Positions 53,448 through 62,384 of a stretch of 64,000 nt of DNA are shown piece by piece. The position numbers were made by a program, and so were the translations under genes. The stretch is taken from contig OY969905.1 of assembly GCA_963704455.1 (NCBI GenBank), positions 3,658,001-3,722,000 on the forward strand. Direction: 5' to 3'. The DNA comes from DASTCZ01 sp963704455. Lineage in GTDB: Bacteria > Acidobacteriota > Terriglobia > Acidiferrales > UBA7541. Positions within the stretch are counted from its first letter, which is position 1, and every line of letters starts with the position of its first letter. Under the pieces are notes generated by a model that did not search any database, was not told the origin of the DNA, and was given only the letters and a program-made list of their open reading frames with translations.

Positions 53448-54005
53448 TTAAGCCGGCTTGTTGACGAGGCTGCGCGCGGCCATGGAAATCATCAGCCGGG
53501 AGATTCCGCTGAACAACATGCTGATTCCCACGAGCGTGCCGATGACCCATTCGGTGCTATTGGGCCACGTGCGCCAAATCATGGCGCCGAGGATCAGGGT
53601 GATGACGCCGTCGAACAGCAGCCAATTCGAGCCCGGCAACGGCCGAACCGCGAAAGATAGGGCAAATTCCAGGATTCCTTCGGCCAGCAAATAGATCGCC
53701 AGGAAAAGCGTAAGCGTCGCCAAGCCAGCCACAGGATGAAGCAACAGGTAGACGCCGACGCCAATATAAAGGATGCCCACCAGCAACTCCCAGATAAGCC
53801 CTCCAGTGGTGCGCGTGTGCCACGCAAACACAAGATGGGCCGCGCCGCAGAAAACAAGCAGCCAAGCCACCAATATATTCACCGTGATTCCAGCCACTTG
53901 AGGCACCGCGATAGCAGCAAGACCAGCCAGAATCATTAGAACGCTGAGCCCGATGGACCACCCCACTGACTCTTTTACAATTTGGCGCACAGATGTAGCG
54001 CTCAT
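53448..54005 (-). CDS. HdeD-family membrane protein (DUF308)
   Basis: A small multi-spanning protein of 185 residues. HdeD members are associated with acid resistance and repeat a two-TM unit. Hydrophobic segments are near 15-40, 43-63, 70-90, 95-118, 125-143 and 152-172, with family markers G-I-L-Y-I-G-V-G-V-Y-L-L-L-H-P and L-A-E-G-I-L-E. An AAGGAGG site eight bases upstream supports the ATG at 54005. It stands alone between repeat-rich DNA and a lipoprotein gene, reading leftward. Assignment to DUF308/HdeD is good; an actual acid-resistance role is not shown. Confidence 0.85.
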   Translation of the reverse strand: MSATSVRQIVKESVGWSIGLSVLMILAGLAAIAVPQVAGITVNILVAWLLVFCGAAHLVFAWHTRTTGGLIWELLVGILYIGVGVYLLLHPVAGLATLTLFLAIYLLAEGILEFALSFAVRPLPGSNWLLFDGVITLILGAMIWRTWPNSTEWVIGTLVGISMLFSGISRLMISMAARSLVNKPA

Positions 54006-54198
54006 GAAGTGTCCCTCCTTGGAGCCGGGATATCGGATTTAGAGCTCCGGCAGGCGCATCGTACTCTTCTGATGCGCTCGATACAATGAAGTGCGGCGCG
54101 CGGACGGGGGTGAAGGGGAGAAGCAAAAGCAGATCCCTCGGCCGCCGCGGCGGCATCGGGATGACAATTTTTTTGTTGCGGTTGTTGGGCAGGGATTA

Positions 54199-54957
54199 CT
54201 ACTGATCCGTGCCCACGAGTTGAACGGCGTCAATTTCTTTCCAGCCGGGGAGCACGTTCGTCGCCAGCGTGACCTTGACGCGATCGGTCTTGTAAGTTGT
54301 CTTGGGGAATTTCACCATCAGGTAGTTGAGCCCGGTGGTCGGGTCATTGCCGGCCCAAACGGTGTGAGCGGCGCCGGTTTCGTCAAACACTTCGATTTTG
54401 ATGATGGCGCCGGAGCCGCAGGATTCGCGCACGCGCACTTCCGTGGCATGGACGGGCTTGGGATATTTCAAATCGAGCCATTCGATCCCGCTATCCTGAG
54501 TCTTGGAGGTCCAGGCGCGTCCATCGTCGCCATACTTATCAACATTTGGGAGGCCGGTGGCTTGATTGGGAGACCAATTCGCCTGGCCTTGGGCATCATT
54601 GTAGCTGGATGATGCTGTGGCGAGAATGGCCCATTCGCCATTCGGATCGTTCTTGATCTCGTCCTGCTTGATTGCCCAATCGGCCGCGGCGAGTTTGGCG
54701 GTGGTGTCGGCAGAGGAGCCGTCGGGGCCGGCGGTGGGAGCAGCGGGCGCTGCCGGCGAGGATGCAGCCGGGGCGCTTGGGGCGGCAGGCGCCGGTTGAG
54801 AAGCGGGCGCGGAGGAAGCGGCTTCCTTGGATTTGCCGCAGCCGACTAGAAGAAAAGCACCGGCCGCGAGCAACGCGAGAACTCCGATGCGCGCAGCAGA
54901 GTGGCCACTCAATTTGGAAGAATTCAATTTTTCGGTGGATTGCGAAGTGAATTTCAT
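54199..54957 (-). CDS. exported lipoprotein with discoidin-like domain
   Basis: A 252-residue lipoprotein. The lipobox L-L-V-G-C follows a hydrophobic signal near the N-terminus (A-R-I-G-V-L-A-L-L-A-A-G-A-F-L). A low-complexity Ala/Pro/Ser linker comes next, and then a beta domain. That domain has Q-A-T-G-L-P-N-V-D, W-T-S-K-T-Q-D-S-G-I-E-W-L-D-L and V-R-E-S-C-G-S-G-A-I-I-K-I-E-V, typical of F5/8-type (discoidin-like) ligand-binding folds. GAGG seven bases before ATG 54957 supports that start; ATG 55014 would add a poor head. The ligand, perhaps a surface sugar or protein, is unknown. Confidence 0.78.
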   Translation of the reverse strand: MKFTSQSTEKLNSSKLSGHSAARIGVLALLAAGAFLLVGCGKSKEAASSAPASQPAPAAPSAPAASSPAAPAAPTAGPDGSSADTTAKLAAADWAIKQDEIKNDPNGEWAILATASSSYNDAQGQANWSPNQATGLPNVDKYGDDGRAWTSKTQDSGIEWLDLKYPKPVHATEVRVRESCGSGAIIKIEVFDETGAAHTVWAGNDPTTGLNYLMVKFPKTTYKTDRVKVTLATNVLPGWKEIDAVQLVGTDQ

Positions 54958-55098
54958 CGGGTGGCCTCTTTCGGTCTCGTGCGTGTGAGGAATACCGAGA
55001 CAAGTGGAGGGCATCCTATTTGAGCGCGGATCGAATTGTCAATGATCGTTGCGCGTGCGAAATTGCCGCAGCGGGCCGCGATGCAGGCAATTACCTTC

Positions 55099-55881
55099 TT
55101 ACTTTTCCTGATGGGCCTTGATGAAGTTCGTCAGGTTCGCAACCCGCAGAGTCATTTCCTGCTCAGTCCACTTATCCCTCGCAAAATCCGTTCCCCAAAT
55201 AGGCATTTCAGCCGGTCCGTGAGCAGGGATGAGGACTCCATTTCGAACTACGTTTGCGACGTACTCATCCGGGAAAATGCCGCCGTGTTTCCGGGCCAGC
55301 GCAGTCAAGTCTGCCGGAGCTCTGAAAGGGGCAGGGGCAGGGCCGGTTCCCTTTAGATCTCTTCCATGGCAGATGGCACAATCCTGTTCATACAGTTCCT
55401 CGCCAGATGGGACTTTTGAAGCATCGGATGACTGAATTGACTTCAGATAGTCAATGAGATTTGCCACCCGGACATCTCCCCAGTCCATATCCTTCTCAAC
55501 CTGATGAAAGATGGGTCCCCAAATTGGCATCTCTCGTATGCCATGCGGCACCACAACTGAATCGCCCAATATCACCAGTCGCACATAGGCTGTGGGAAAT
55601 TGCCCATGATAATTCCTGGTCAAGACGGACAAATCGGGCACCTTGGTTTTTAACACAGGCGCCATCGGACCGGTTCCCCTAGCGTCCAAGCCGTGGCAGG
55701 AGGCGCAATAGGCCTGGAACAAGTCGGATCCCTTGAGGGAGCGGATCAAGGGGGGAGATTGGTTGCCCTCGTTCTGCGCAGGCTGAGTTTGTTTGCCGAC
55801 ACTGGGGAGCGCAACGGCGACCAGTGCAAGCACGAGTGCGAGTTGCAAGACCCACTGGAATTTCTTGTTTGCGATACTCAT
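55099..55881 (-). CDS. diheme c-type cytochrome
   Basis: An exported electron carrier with two heme-binding motifs, C-A-S-C-H and C-A-I-C-H, each in a cytochrome c-like unit of about 100 residues. Both have D-L-S/T-V/A-L and a possible axial methionine (E-M-P-I-W-G) before the next helix. A signal peptide (L-A-L-V-L-A-L-V-A-V-A-L-P) precedes. It has 260 residues from ATG 55881, which has GGAGG five bases upstream. An ATG at 55914 would add 11 residues. Unlike the tetraheme cytochrome at the window end it lacks the W-N-H-x-P repeat. Electron donor and acceptor are unknown. Confidence 0.9.
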   Translation of the reverse strand: MSIANKKFQWVLQLALVLALVAVALPSVGKQTQPAQNEGNQSPPLIRSLKGSDLFQAYCASCHGLDARGTGPMAPVLKTKVPDLSVLTRNYHGQFPTAYVRLVILGDSVVVPHGIREMPIWGPIFHQVEKDMDWGDVRVANLIDYLKSIQSSDASKVPSGEELYEQDCAICHGRDLKGTGPAPAPFRAPADLTALARKHGGIFPDEYVANVVRNGVLIPAHGPAEMPIWGTDFARDKWTEQEMTLRVANLTNFIKAHQEK

Positions 55882-56330
55882 AGAAGCCTCCACAAATGCT
55901 TCTTCACACGGCAAGGATGTAAGTAAAGGCAGTGGGGCGCAATGACGGAGGTCACAACCCTATGTGTTTCGCGGTGGTGGGGGGGCGCCACGGCGGGCCC
56001 GGGGCTGCCTGCCGATAGATGGGCTGCGCGGGCGGGTGCAGGAGTGGGCCGCCCGGAATGGCTGGACAACGTATCCGATCCGGGCATGGGATCCGGGCAT
56101 CCGATTTGGCTGTGCCGTCTGGATTGTTGTGTGCGGTATTGGACAGCGACCACGGGCCTTCACCTGATAGCTTTGTCCCGAAGCTTAGATTATCCTTTGC
56201 AAGACATGCGCCCGAAAGTGAAACCATTCCAACCGACAGACAGCGGAGAAAAAAATCATTGATTTGGCGCGGCTGCGGACTGGTTCACACGGAATTGGGC
56301 GCCATTAGAGAGGGTCAGGACTAGAGATTT
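55882..56330. other. 450-base intergenic region without a recognised gene
   Basis: It separates the leftward cytochrome gene and the rightward efflux adaptor. ATCCGGGCAT occurs twice close together near 56080-56100, and otherwise no convincing reading frame or RNA feature is seen. It presumably holds both divergent promoters. Confidence 0.5.
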
Positions 56331-57824
56331 GTGGATTCCTTCCTAAGTCAGGCCGAGGTCGCGCCGGCAAAAAAAGAAGATGCTCCTGAGGTTCTGCCCA
56401 CGGCGGGTTTTGTTCCTGCGCCGCCAGCCAAGCGGTTTTTCCGGCATAAATGGGCTAAGTGGGGGCTGGTGATCGGCGCGGTTATCGTAATCGCGGTTGT
56501 CGTGGAGCTGTGGCGGAGCCATGCGGCAAACGAGATCACTTACACGACTGTGCCGGTCGAGCGCGGGTCGATTCAGACCAGCGTGACGACTACGGGCACG
56601 GTCAACGCCGTGGTAGACGTGCAGGTGGGCAGCCAGGTGTCTGGAAATATCAAAGCGCTTTACGCAGATTTCAATACGAAGGTGAAGAAGGGACAACTGG
56701 TTGCGTTGATTGACCCGGAGCTTTTTCAAGCGGCGGTGGATCAGGCGCAGGCGGGGCTGGACTCAGCAAAGTCCGCGGTGGTGACCGCAACCGCTCAGGT
56801 CGTGAAGGCGAACTCGGATCTTTCCGGATCGATGGCGAGCGAGAAAAGCGCGGAGTCCATTGCCGCCAAGGACCAGGCAAACGCGGTGAACGCGAATGCG
56901 CAATGGCTGCGAATGGACGGCCTCTTCAACGAGGGAGTTATTTCCAAAGAGGATCACGACGCGGCCAAGGCGGCGTCCGATTCCGCGGCGGCGCAGGTGA
57001 CGGCCGACCAAGCTCTGATTGATGCCGCGAAACAAACGGTGATATCGGCGCAGGCGGAAGTGAGCGTGGTGAAAGGCCAGTTGAGTTCGGCGCAGGCACA
57101 GCAGGCGCAGGCGCAAGCATCACTCGAGCAGGCCAAGATTAATCTGCAGCATACGCAGATCACAGCTCCTGTTGACGGCACGGTGATTTCACGGAACATG
57201 GATGTCGGGCAAACGGTGGCCGCGTCCCTTGCTGCACCCACAATTTTTCAAATTGCGCAGGATCTAACGAAAATGCAGGTTGATACAAACGTGGACGAGT
57301 CCGATGTCGCCAACATTATTGCCGGCCAGACAGCGACGTTTACTGTGGACGCGTATCCGACCACTCCGTTTAGCGGAGTGGTTACAGATGTGCGCAAGGC
57401 GCCGATTATTACGCAGAACGTGGTCACATACGATGTGGTGATCTCGGTATCAAATCCGGATTTGAAACTTTTTCCGGGAATGACGGCGAATGCAAGAATC
57501 CTGACTTTGAAAGTGGATGACACGCTGAAAGTGCCGAATGCCGTTTTGCGGCTGAACGCCACGCCGGCAATTCTGCAACAGCTTGGCCTACCGCCGGCGC
57601 CGGCCGGGAAGCAGAATATCTACGTGGTGCGCGGAGGAAAAGTTCTAGCGCTGGCGGTCACCTACGGTCTCTCGGACGGCAGGTCAACAGCGGTCACTTC
57701 CACAGGTTTGCAAGTGGGCGACCAAGTAGTAGAAAGATTCGCTACCGGAGCGACGGCGGCGACGACCACCACTTCCACTCCGGCGCCGGGCACCACCACC
57801 TCGCGGCGCGGGCCCACCCTCTGA
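56331..57824 (+). CDS. MacA-type periplasmic adaptor (HlyD family)
   Basis: The membrane-fusion subunit of a tripartite efflux or export pump. A TM segment (W-G-L-V-I-G-A-V-I-V-I-A-V-V-V-E-L-W, about 43-60) follows a cytoplasmic head. It leads into the HlyD core: T-G-T-V-N-A-V-V-D-V-Q-V-G-S-Q-V-S-G then K-V-K-K-G-Q-L-V-A. A long Ala/Gln-rich coiled hairpin of about 160 residues lies between; then T-A-P-V-D-G-T-V and the beta-barrel. The assumed start is GTG 56331 with a site AGGA at a long spacing. The C-terminal tail is Thr/Pro-rich. The ATPase gene follows after ten bases, so these form a MacA-MacB type operon. Confidence 0.9.
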   Translation: MDSFLSQAEVAPAKKEDAPEVLPTAGFVPAPPAKRFFRHKWAKWGLVIGAVIVIAVVVELWRSHAANEITYTTVPVERGSIQTSVTTTGTVNAVVDVQVGSQVSGNIKALYADFNTKVKKGQLVALIDPELFQAAVDQAQAGLDSAKSAVVTATAQVVKANSDLSGSMASEKSAESIAAKDQANAVNANAQWLRMDGLFNEGVISKEDHDAAKAASDSAAAQVTADQALIDAAKQTVISAQAEVSVVKGQLSSAQAQQAQAQASLEQAKINLQHTQITAPVDGTVISRNMDVGQTVAASLAAPTIFQIAQDLTKMQVDTNVDESDVANIIAGQTATFTVDAYPTTPFSGVVTDVRKAPIITQNVVTYDVVISVSNPDLKLFPGMTANARILTLKVDDTLKVPNAVLRLNATPAILQQLGLPPAPAGKQNIYVVRGGKVLALAVTYGLSDGRSTAVTSTGLQVGDQVVERFATGATAATTTTSTPAPGTTTSRRGPTL

Positions 57825-57834
57825 GGACGCCGAA

Positions 57835-58584
57835 TTGCCGCCGCTTATTGATGTCCGCGACCTGAAGAAGACTTACCAGCTTGGCGACGTGACGGTGAAT
57901 GCCCTGCAAGGTGTGACGGTCAGCGTCGAGCGCGGCACGTTTGTCGCGATCATGGGGCAATCCGGGTCGGGCAAGTCGACATTCATGAATCTTCTCGGGT
58001 GCCTGGACAAGCCGACTTCAGGGCAGTATTTGCTTGACGGAATTTCCGTGGAAAGCCTGGACCGCGACCAACTCGCCGAAATACGAAACATGAAAATCGG
58101 TTTTGTGTTTCAAAATTTCAACTTGCTGCCGCGCATGGACGCGCAGGAAAATGTGGAATTGCCGCTGCTTTACAAACTCACGGATACGCCGAATGGAAGC
58201 GAGCTGGCCAAGAGCGCGCTTGCATCCGTGGGTCTATCGAACCGCGGGCATAACCTTCCAACGCAGCTCTCCGGCGGCCAACAACAGCGCGTGGCGATTG
58301 CCCGTGCGCTAATCAACCGGCCGGAAATACTTCTTGCCGACGAGCCGACGGGAGCGCTGGATTCGCACACGAGCGCTGAAATTCTTAAGATTTTTCAGGA
58401 ACTGAACCGGACGCAGCACATCACCATCGTCCTAGTGACGCACTCGGATGAGATTGCCGCGTACGCGGATCGAATCATCGGGTTTCGAGATGGCCTGATC
58501 GTAAGCGACGTGCCTGTCGTCCACCCGCCGAATGACGGGGCCGGGCAGGTTGTTCCTCGCGCGCCGGCGGAGGCGACACAATGA
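57835..58584 (+). CDS. ABC transporter ATPase, MacB type
   Basis: The nucleotide-binding subunit of the pump. Walker A is G-Q-S-G-S-G-K-S, the Q-loop F-V-F-Q-N-F-N-L-L-P-R-M, the signature L-S-G-G-Q-Q-Q-R-V-A-I-A-R and Walker B I-L-L-A-D-E-P-T-G-A-L-D; the switch His lies in V-T-H-S-D. It is 249 residues, the ATPase-only form of MacB (the permease is separate). The start is TTG at 57835. It lies ten bases behind the adaptor gene and its stop overlaps the permease start by four bases (ATGA). Confidence 0.93.
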   Translation: MPPLIDVRDLKKTYQLGDVTVNALQGVTVSVERGTFVAIMGQSGSGKSTFMNLLGCLDKPTSGQYLLDGISVESLDRDQLAEIRNMKIGFVFQNFNLLPRMDAQENVELPLLYKLTDTPNGSELAKSALASVGLSNRGHNLPTQLSGGQQQRVAIARALINRPEILLADEPTGALDSHTSAEILKIFQELNRTQHITIVLVTHSDEIAAYADRIIGFRDGLIVSDVPVVHPPNDGAGQVVPRAPAEATQ

Positions 58585-59816
58585 AGCGCTTTCGCTCGTC
58601 TATCCGGATTGCGTTCCGGGCGCTGGCAATGAACAAGCTCCGTTCGATGCTCACCATGCTGGGGATTGTGATTGGCGTCGCTTCCGTAATCGCCACCGTC
58701 GCGATTGGTTCCGGCGCTACCCAGCGGATCCAGGATCAGATTGCCAGCATCGGCAGCAACATCATCATGATTCAACCGGGAAGCACGACCAGCTCCGGCC
58801 TGCGCCTGGGAAGCGGCAATGCGGTGACGCTGACGGAAGCGGATGCGAAGGACATCACCGCGCAGTGTCCCAGCGTGGCGCTGGCGGCGCCCACGGTGCG
58901 CGGCGCAGCGCAGGTGGTCTTCGGCAGCAACAACTGGGCGACCTCAATTTATGGCGTCACACCGGACTATCTGACCATCCGCGACCTCTCCATTATTGAG
59001 GGGGACATATTCACTCAGCAGGATGTGGATGCCGCGAACGATGTCGCGCTCCTCGGCCAGACGGTGGTGAATAACTTGTTCGGCGGCGCGGATCCCATTG
59101 GCCAATCGATCCGCATCAAAAATGTTCCGTTCACGGTGGTTGGAGTGCTCACACCCAAAGGCCAATCATCCCAGGGGCAGGATCAGGACGATGTAATTTA
59201 TCTACCGATTTCGACAGCCAAGCGGAAAGTGCTCGGCGCCAACCAGGCCAATGCTGACGCGGTGAACAACATCATTATGCAGGCGCAATCCGCCGCGCTC
59301 ATCGTACAGGCGCAGCAGGAAGCCGAATCGCTTCTGCGGCAACGCCATCATCTGCAGCCGAACGAGGCTGACGATTTCACGATTCAGAACCTGCAAGACT
59401 TGTTCGCCGCGCAAGAGGCGTCTTCGAGCATCATGTCGATCATGCTCGCGGCCGTGGCTTCGGTCTCGTTGGTTGTGGGCGGCATCGGAATCATGAACAT
59501 CATGCTGATCTCCGTTCGCGAGCGGACGCGCGAAATTGGTTTGCGGCAAGCCTTGGGCGCAAAGATGCGCGATATCCTCACGCAGTTCCTGGTCGAGGCG
59601 GTCACGCTATCGATCGCCGGCGGATTTATCGGAATCCTGTTTGGGTTCGGCGCTTCCTATTTGATCTCGCGCATCGCGGGCTGGTCGACGTCCGTGGGCC
59701 CGGGTGCGGTTATGCTGGCGGTCTTATTTTCAGCGCTGGTTGGAATCGGCTTCGGGTATTACCCCGCGAGAAAAGCTGCGTATCTTGATCCCATAGAAGC
59801 CTTGCGGTCCGAGTAG
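58581..59816 (+). CDS. ABC transporter permease, MacB type
   Basis: The membrane subunit of the pump, 411 residues. One N-terminal TM segment (M-L-T-M-L-G-I-V-I-G-V-A-S-V-I-A-T) precedes the MacB periplasmic domain with T-E-A-D-A-K-D-I and G-D-I-F-T-Q-Q-D-V-D. The C-terminal FtsX module has three TM segments and R-E-R-T-R-E-I-G-L-R-Q-A-L-G-A. Its start overlaps the ATPase stop by four bases. The three genes together make a complete inner-membrane and periplasmic pump apart from the outer-membrane channel. Substrate (drug, peptide or lipid) is unknown. Confidence 0.93.
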   Translation: MKRFRSSIRIAFRALAMNKLRSMLTMLGIVIGVASVIATVAIGSGATQRIQDQIASIGSNIIMIQPGSTTSSGLRLGSGNAVTLTEADAKDITAQCPSVALAAPTVRGAAQVVFGSNNWATSIYGVTPDYLTIRDLSIIEGDIFTQQDVDAANDVALLGQTVVNNLFGGADPIGQSIRIKNVPFTVVGVLTPKGQSSQGQDQDDVIYLPISTAKRKVLGANQANADAVNNIIMQAQSAALIVQAQQEAESLLRQRHHLQPNEADDFTIQNLQDLFAAQEASSSIMSIMLAAVASVSLVVGGIGIMNIMLISVRERTREIGLRQALGAKMRDILTQFLVEAVTLSIAGGFIGILFGFGASYLISRIAGWSTSVGPGAVMLAVLFSALVGIGFGYYPARKAAYLDPIEALRSE

Positions 59817-59863
59817 CTCATTACAGGCGTGGCCGGCAGATCACAGTTGAAAGGAGCTGACGG

Positions 59864-59926
59864 ATGAAGTTTGTTTGTGCTTGCATGCCTGCGACACTGG
59901 CGCTGATTTGGTTGCTGAGTGTCTAA
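59864..59926 (+). CDS. 20-codon ORF with a strong ribosome site
   Basis: ATG 59864 follows AAGGAG with a seven-base gap and encodes a 20-residue hydrophobic peptide (M-K-F-V-C-A-C-M-P-A-T-L-A-L-I-W-L-L-S-V). It resembles a lone signal peptide or single-TM microprotein. A weak hairpin and eight T residues follow. It may be a real microprotein or the start of a gene lost by a frame change; the sequence does not settle it. Confidence 0.35.
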   Translation: MKFVCACMPATLALIWLLSV

Positions 59927-59927
59927 A

Positions 59928-59948
59928 GCCTTCCGGGCGGTTTTTTTT
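59928..59948 (+). terminator. weak terminator-like hairpin with eight T residues
   Basis: GCCT (59928-59931) pairs with GGGC (59935-59938) across a three-base loop, then GG and TTTTTTTT. The stem is short, so termination may be poor. It could end the MacAB-type operon and the 20-codon ORF. Confidence 0.35.
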
Positions 59949-60048
59949 CAATACTGCGCCGGCTGCGAAAGGGGCCACAGCGGCAGGCAAAACCGTGGTG
60001 CGGCGGCCGGGAGAGGCGTAGGATGAGCAACCCGGAGGGCTCGCGGCC

Positions 60049-61383
60049 ATGGATATTGCAGGCGATCAATCAGAGCCGGCGGACGCGCAAATTGGAATTC
60101 CCGTTGTACCCTGGAGCCTTGGGAAGCGTGTTGCGTTCCGACTGTGTTTTGCTTACTTCACGTTATTTTGCTTGAGCAATCAGGTCTTCAGCGGAATATT
60201 CATCATTCCGAAAGTGGACATCCCTGACTTCGGCACGCTATGGCCGCTGCGCCAAATTACTTTTTGGACCGCAGCGCATGTTTTTCGCGTGACGCACCCA
60301 CTGGTTTACACGGGCAGCGGCAGCGGCGACAAAACGTTTGACTGGGTGCAGGCATTCTGTCTGCTGTTATTCGCGGTGATTGCAACGGGCGTGTGGTCCA
60401 TTTTCGACCGGCGCCGCCAGAATTACGTTGCATTGTACAAGTGGTTTCGCGTGGGCATTCGATTCGCGCTGGCTTCCGAAATGTTTCTCTACGGCTTTGA
60501 CAAACTGATCCCGCTGCAGATGCCGTTCCCGTTCCTCACTAAATTGGTTGAGCCGTTCGGCAATTTTTCCCCAATGGGCGTGCTGTGGTATTCGATCGGC
60601 GCCTCGCGCAGCTACGAAATTTGTACGGGTTGCGCGGAGGTGCTGGGGGGGATTTTGCTTCTGGTTCCGCGCATCACGACACTGGGAGCGCTGGTGTGCC
60701 TGTTCGACACGACTTACGTTTTCATTCTCAATATGACTTATGACGTGCCGGTGAAGCTTTTTGCCTTCCACCTGATCCTCTTTTCGCTTTACTTGCTTGC
60801 ACCTGATGCCCGCCGGCTATCGAGTTTCTTTTTCGCAAGCCGAGAGACCCCGCCACCGCAGCACCCGCAACTCTTCCGGAAGCCGCGCGCGAACCGCATC
60901 GCAGTTGCACTGCAGGTGGCGTTCGGTTTGTACCTCGTGGCGATGAATTTATACGGCGGAATAAAAGCATGGCACACGTATGGCGGAGCGCGGCCCAAGC
61001 CGGAGCTTTACGGCATTTGGAATGTGGAAGAGATGTCTGTTGACGGGCAGATCCGCGCGCCACTCCTGACGGATTACGACCGCTGGCGCCGAATACTTTT
61101 CGATTTCCCAACAAACACGACTTTCCAGCGAATGGACGACACTTTTACCGGATACACCTCTTCGATCAACGCGAGCGACAAAACCTTGACGCTAACCAGG
61201 AGCAGCGACAAAAACTGGAAGGCGACCTTCACTTATGAGCGGCCCGCCCAGGATCAATTGGTATTGGACGGCTCGATGAGTGGGCACAAGATTTACATGC
61301 GTCTCAAACTTGTGGACCGCTCCAAATTGATACTCGTAAACCGCGGGTTTCACTGGATTAACGAATTCCCATACCAGAGATAA
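60049..61383 (+). CDS. DoxX-like membrane protein with long C-terminal domain
   Basis: A 444-residue membrane protein whose first 260 residues resemble DoxX-type proteins: several TM segments and E-M-F-L-Y-G-F-D-K-L-I-P. The segment E-I-C-T-G-C-A-E-V-L-G-G-I-L-L-L-V-P-R follows, a DoxX signature. After another TM segment (about 290-310, A-L-Q-V-A-F-G-L-Y-L-V-A-M-N-L-Y) comes a beta-rich domain of about 120 residues with Y-G-I-W-N-V-E-E-M-S and the end W-K-A-T-F-T-Y-E-R-P. The extra domain recalls lipocalin-like barrels, but that is tentative. A GGAGG ten bases before the ATG is the likely ribosome site. Confidence 0.75.
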   Translation: MDIAGDQSEPADAQIGIPVVPWSLGKRVAFRLCFAYFTLFCLSNQVFSGIFIIPKVDIPDFGTLWPLRQITFWTAAHVFRVTHPLVYTGSGSGDKTFDWVQAFCLLLFAVIATGVWSIFDRRRQNYVALYKWFRVGIRFALASEMFLYGFDKLIPLQMPFPFLTKLVEPFGNFSPMGVLWYSIGASRSYEICTGCAEVLGGILLLVPRITTLGALVCLFDTTYVFILNMTYDVPVKLFAFHLILFSLYLLAPDARRLSSFFFASRETPPPQHPQLFRKPRANRIAVALQVAFGLYLVAMNLYGGIKAWHTYGGARPKPELYGIWNVEEMSVDGQIRAPLLTDYDRWRRILFDFPTNTTFQRMDDTFTGYTSSINASDKTLTLTRSSDKNWKATFTYERPAQDQLVLDGSMSGHKIYMRLKLVDRSKLILVNRGFHWINEFPYQR

Positions 61384-61471
61384 CCGGGCGCGGAAATTGC
61401 GGGTTGGCCGATGGTGTGTCCGCAACGGGTGTGGGCGGCCTAGAAGCCGGATTCACCGTTGGTGAAGCAGT

Positions 61472-61873
61472 TCAGGGATGAAGGTAGAGGAGATTTCCGT
61501 CGGGGTCGCGCAGACGGGCCATGACGGTTGGGAAATGAGCTTCGCGAACGGCGGCCCATAAATCGAAAGGCTTCCGCACAAGCGTGGCTGGCGGCGGGAT
61601 TCTTTCCGTGGGCATTTCGACGCGAGTTCCCGAGCCTTTGCGCGCCGCCAACAGTGCATCGGCAACAAGTGCGTCATACGCGTTGAGGACCGTGTTCCGC
61701 GAGACTCCGAGCTTGCAGGCCAGAGCGCGTGTGGATGGAAGGCGCGCTCCCGCAGGCAGCTTTTGTTCGAGAATCGCCAGACGCAGTTGATCGTAGATCT
61801 GGCGGTACAACGGGCAGGTTGATTGCGCCCTGATCCTCAAGGCCGGCATGGGCGGATTAGCTGTGCGCTTCAA
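61472..61873 (-). CDS. short GntR-family regulator with VOC-like C-terminal tail
   Basis: A 133-residue protein with one GntR winged-helix domain: L-Y-R-Q-I-Y-D-Q-L-R, then L-P-S-T-R-A-L-A-C-K-L-G-V-S-R-N-T-V, and A-R-K-G-S-G-T-R-V. This arrangement is that of MocR/PdxR-type GntR regulators, which normally carry a 350-residue aminotransferase domain, absent here. The last residues R-D-P-D-G-N-L-L-Y-L-H-P match the conserved closing strand of VOC/glyoxalase proteins (D-P-D-G-N-Q-L-Y-L in the neighbour). It is divergent from the VOC gene with 103 bases between, and it probably regulates it. Confidence 0.8.
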   Translation of the reverse strand: MKRTANPPMPALRIRAQSTCPLYRQIYDQLRLAILEQKLPAGARLPSTRALACKLGVSRNTVLNAYDALVADALLAARKGSGTRVEMPTERIPPPATLVRKPFDLWAAVREAHFPTVMARLRDPDGNLLYLHP

Positions 61874-61976
61874 ACTGGCACCATTTGCCGCGAAAGTGGC
61901 TCTTTACCTACTACCATTTTTCGACGAACAATTACAAGCGATGGACAAGTCTCACGACACACACGAGGAGGAAACA

Positions 61977-62384
61977 ATGTTTTCAGGCGGAAATGTAACC
62001 GTTTACGTCTCAAATATGGACAGAGCCGTGCGCTTTTATTCCGAGACGCTTGGGCTGAAACTCGCATACCGTTTTGGCGACCACTGGGCTTCGATCGAGG
62101 CAGGAACGGGGCTCACGATCGGGCTTCACCCGGCCTCCAAGGAATTCTCGGCCGGGCGAAAGGGGTCCATGGCGATTGGACTGCAACTGAAGGGTTCGCT
62201 GCGAGACGCCGTCAGCGCATTGAAAGCGAAGGGCATTCGGTTTCAAGGCGATGTCGTCAATGAAGGCAAGGCCGGTTCCTTTATCGGGTTTGAAGATCCG
62301 GATGGCAACCAACTCTATCTCGCGGAGCTCAACTGGAGCCATGTCGAAAAAGGTGAGGGCCAGTATCAGCCTGCGAAAGCCTGA
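61977..62384 (+). CDS. VOC (glyoxalase/bleomycin-resistance) family protein
   Basis: A 135-residue VOC protein with M-D-R-A-V-R-F-Y-S-E-T-L-G-L-K and W-A-S-I-E-A-G-T-G-L. The ending is S-F-I-G-F-E-D-P-D-G-N-Q-L-Y-L-A-E, with a metal-ligand Glu/His pattern (E near I-E-A-G and the C-terminal Glu). GAGGAGG six bases before ATG 61977 fixes the start; the in-frame ATG 61848 is rejected. Members act as glyoxalases, dioxygenases or antibiotic-binding proteins; which one is not clear. It is divergent from a GntR regulator. Confidence 0.88.
   Translation: MFSGGNVTVYVSNMDRAVRFYSETLGLKLAYRFGDHWASIEAGTGLTIGLHPASKEFSAGRKGSMAIGLQLKGSLRDAVSALKAKGIRFQGDVVNEGKAGSFIGFEDPDGNQLYLAELNWSHVEKGEGQYQPAKA

Noticed and set aside
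52897..53550. 217-codon minus-strand ORF
   Set aside because: It consists mostly of the 42-base repeat and low-complexity sequence and overlaps hdeD.
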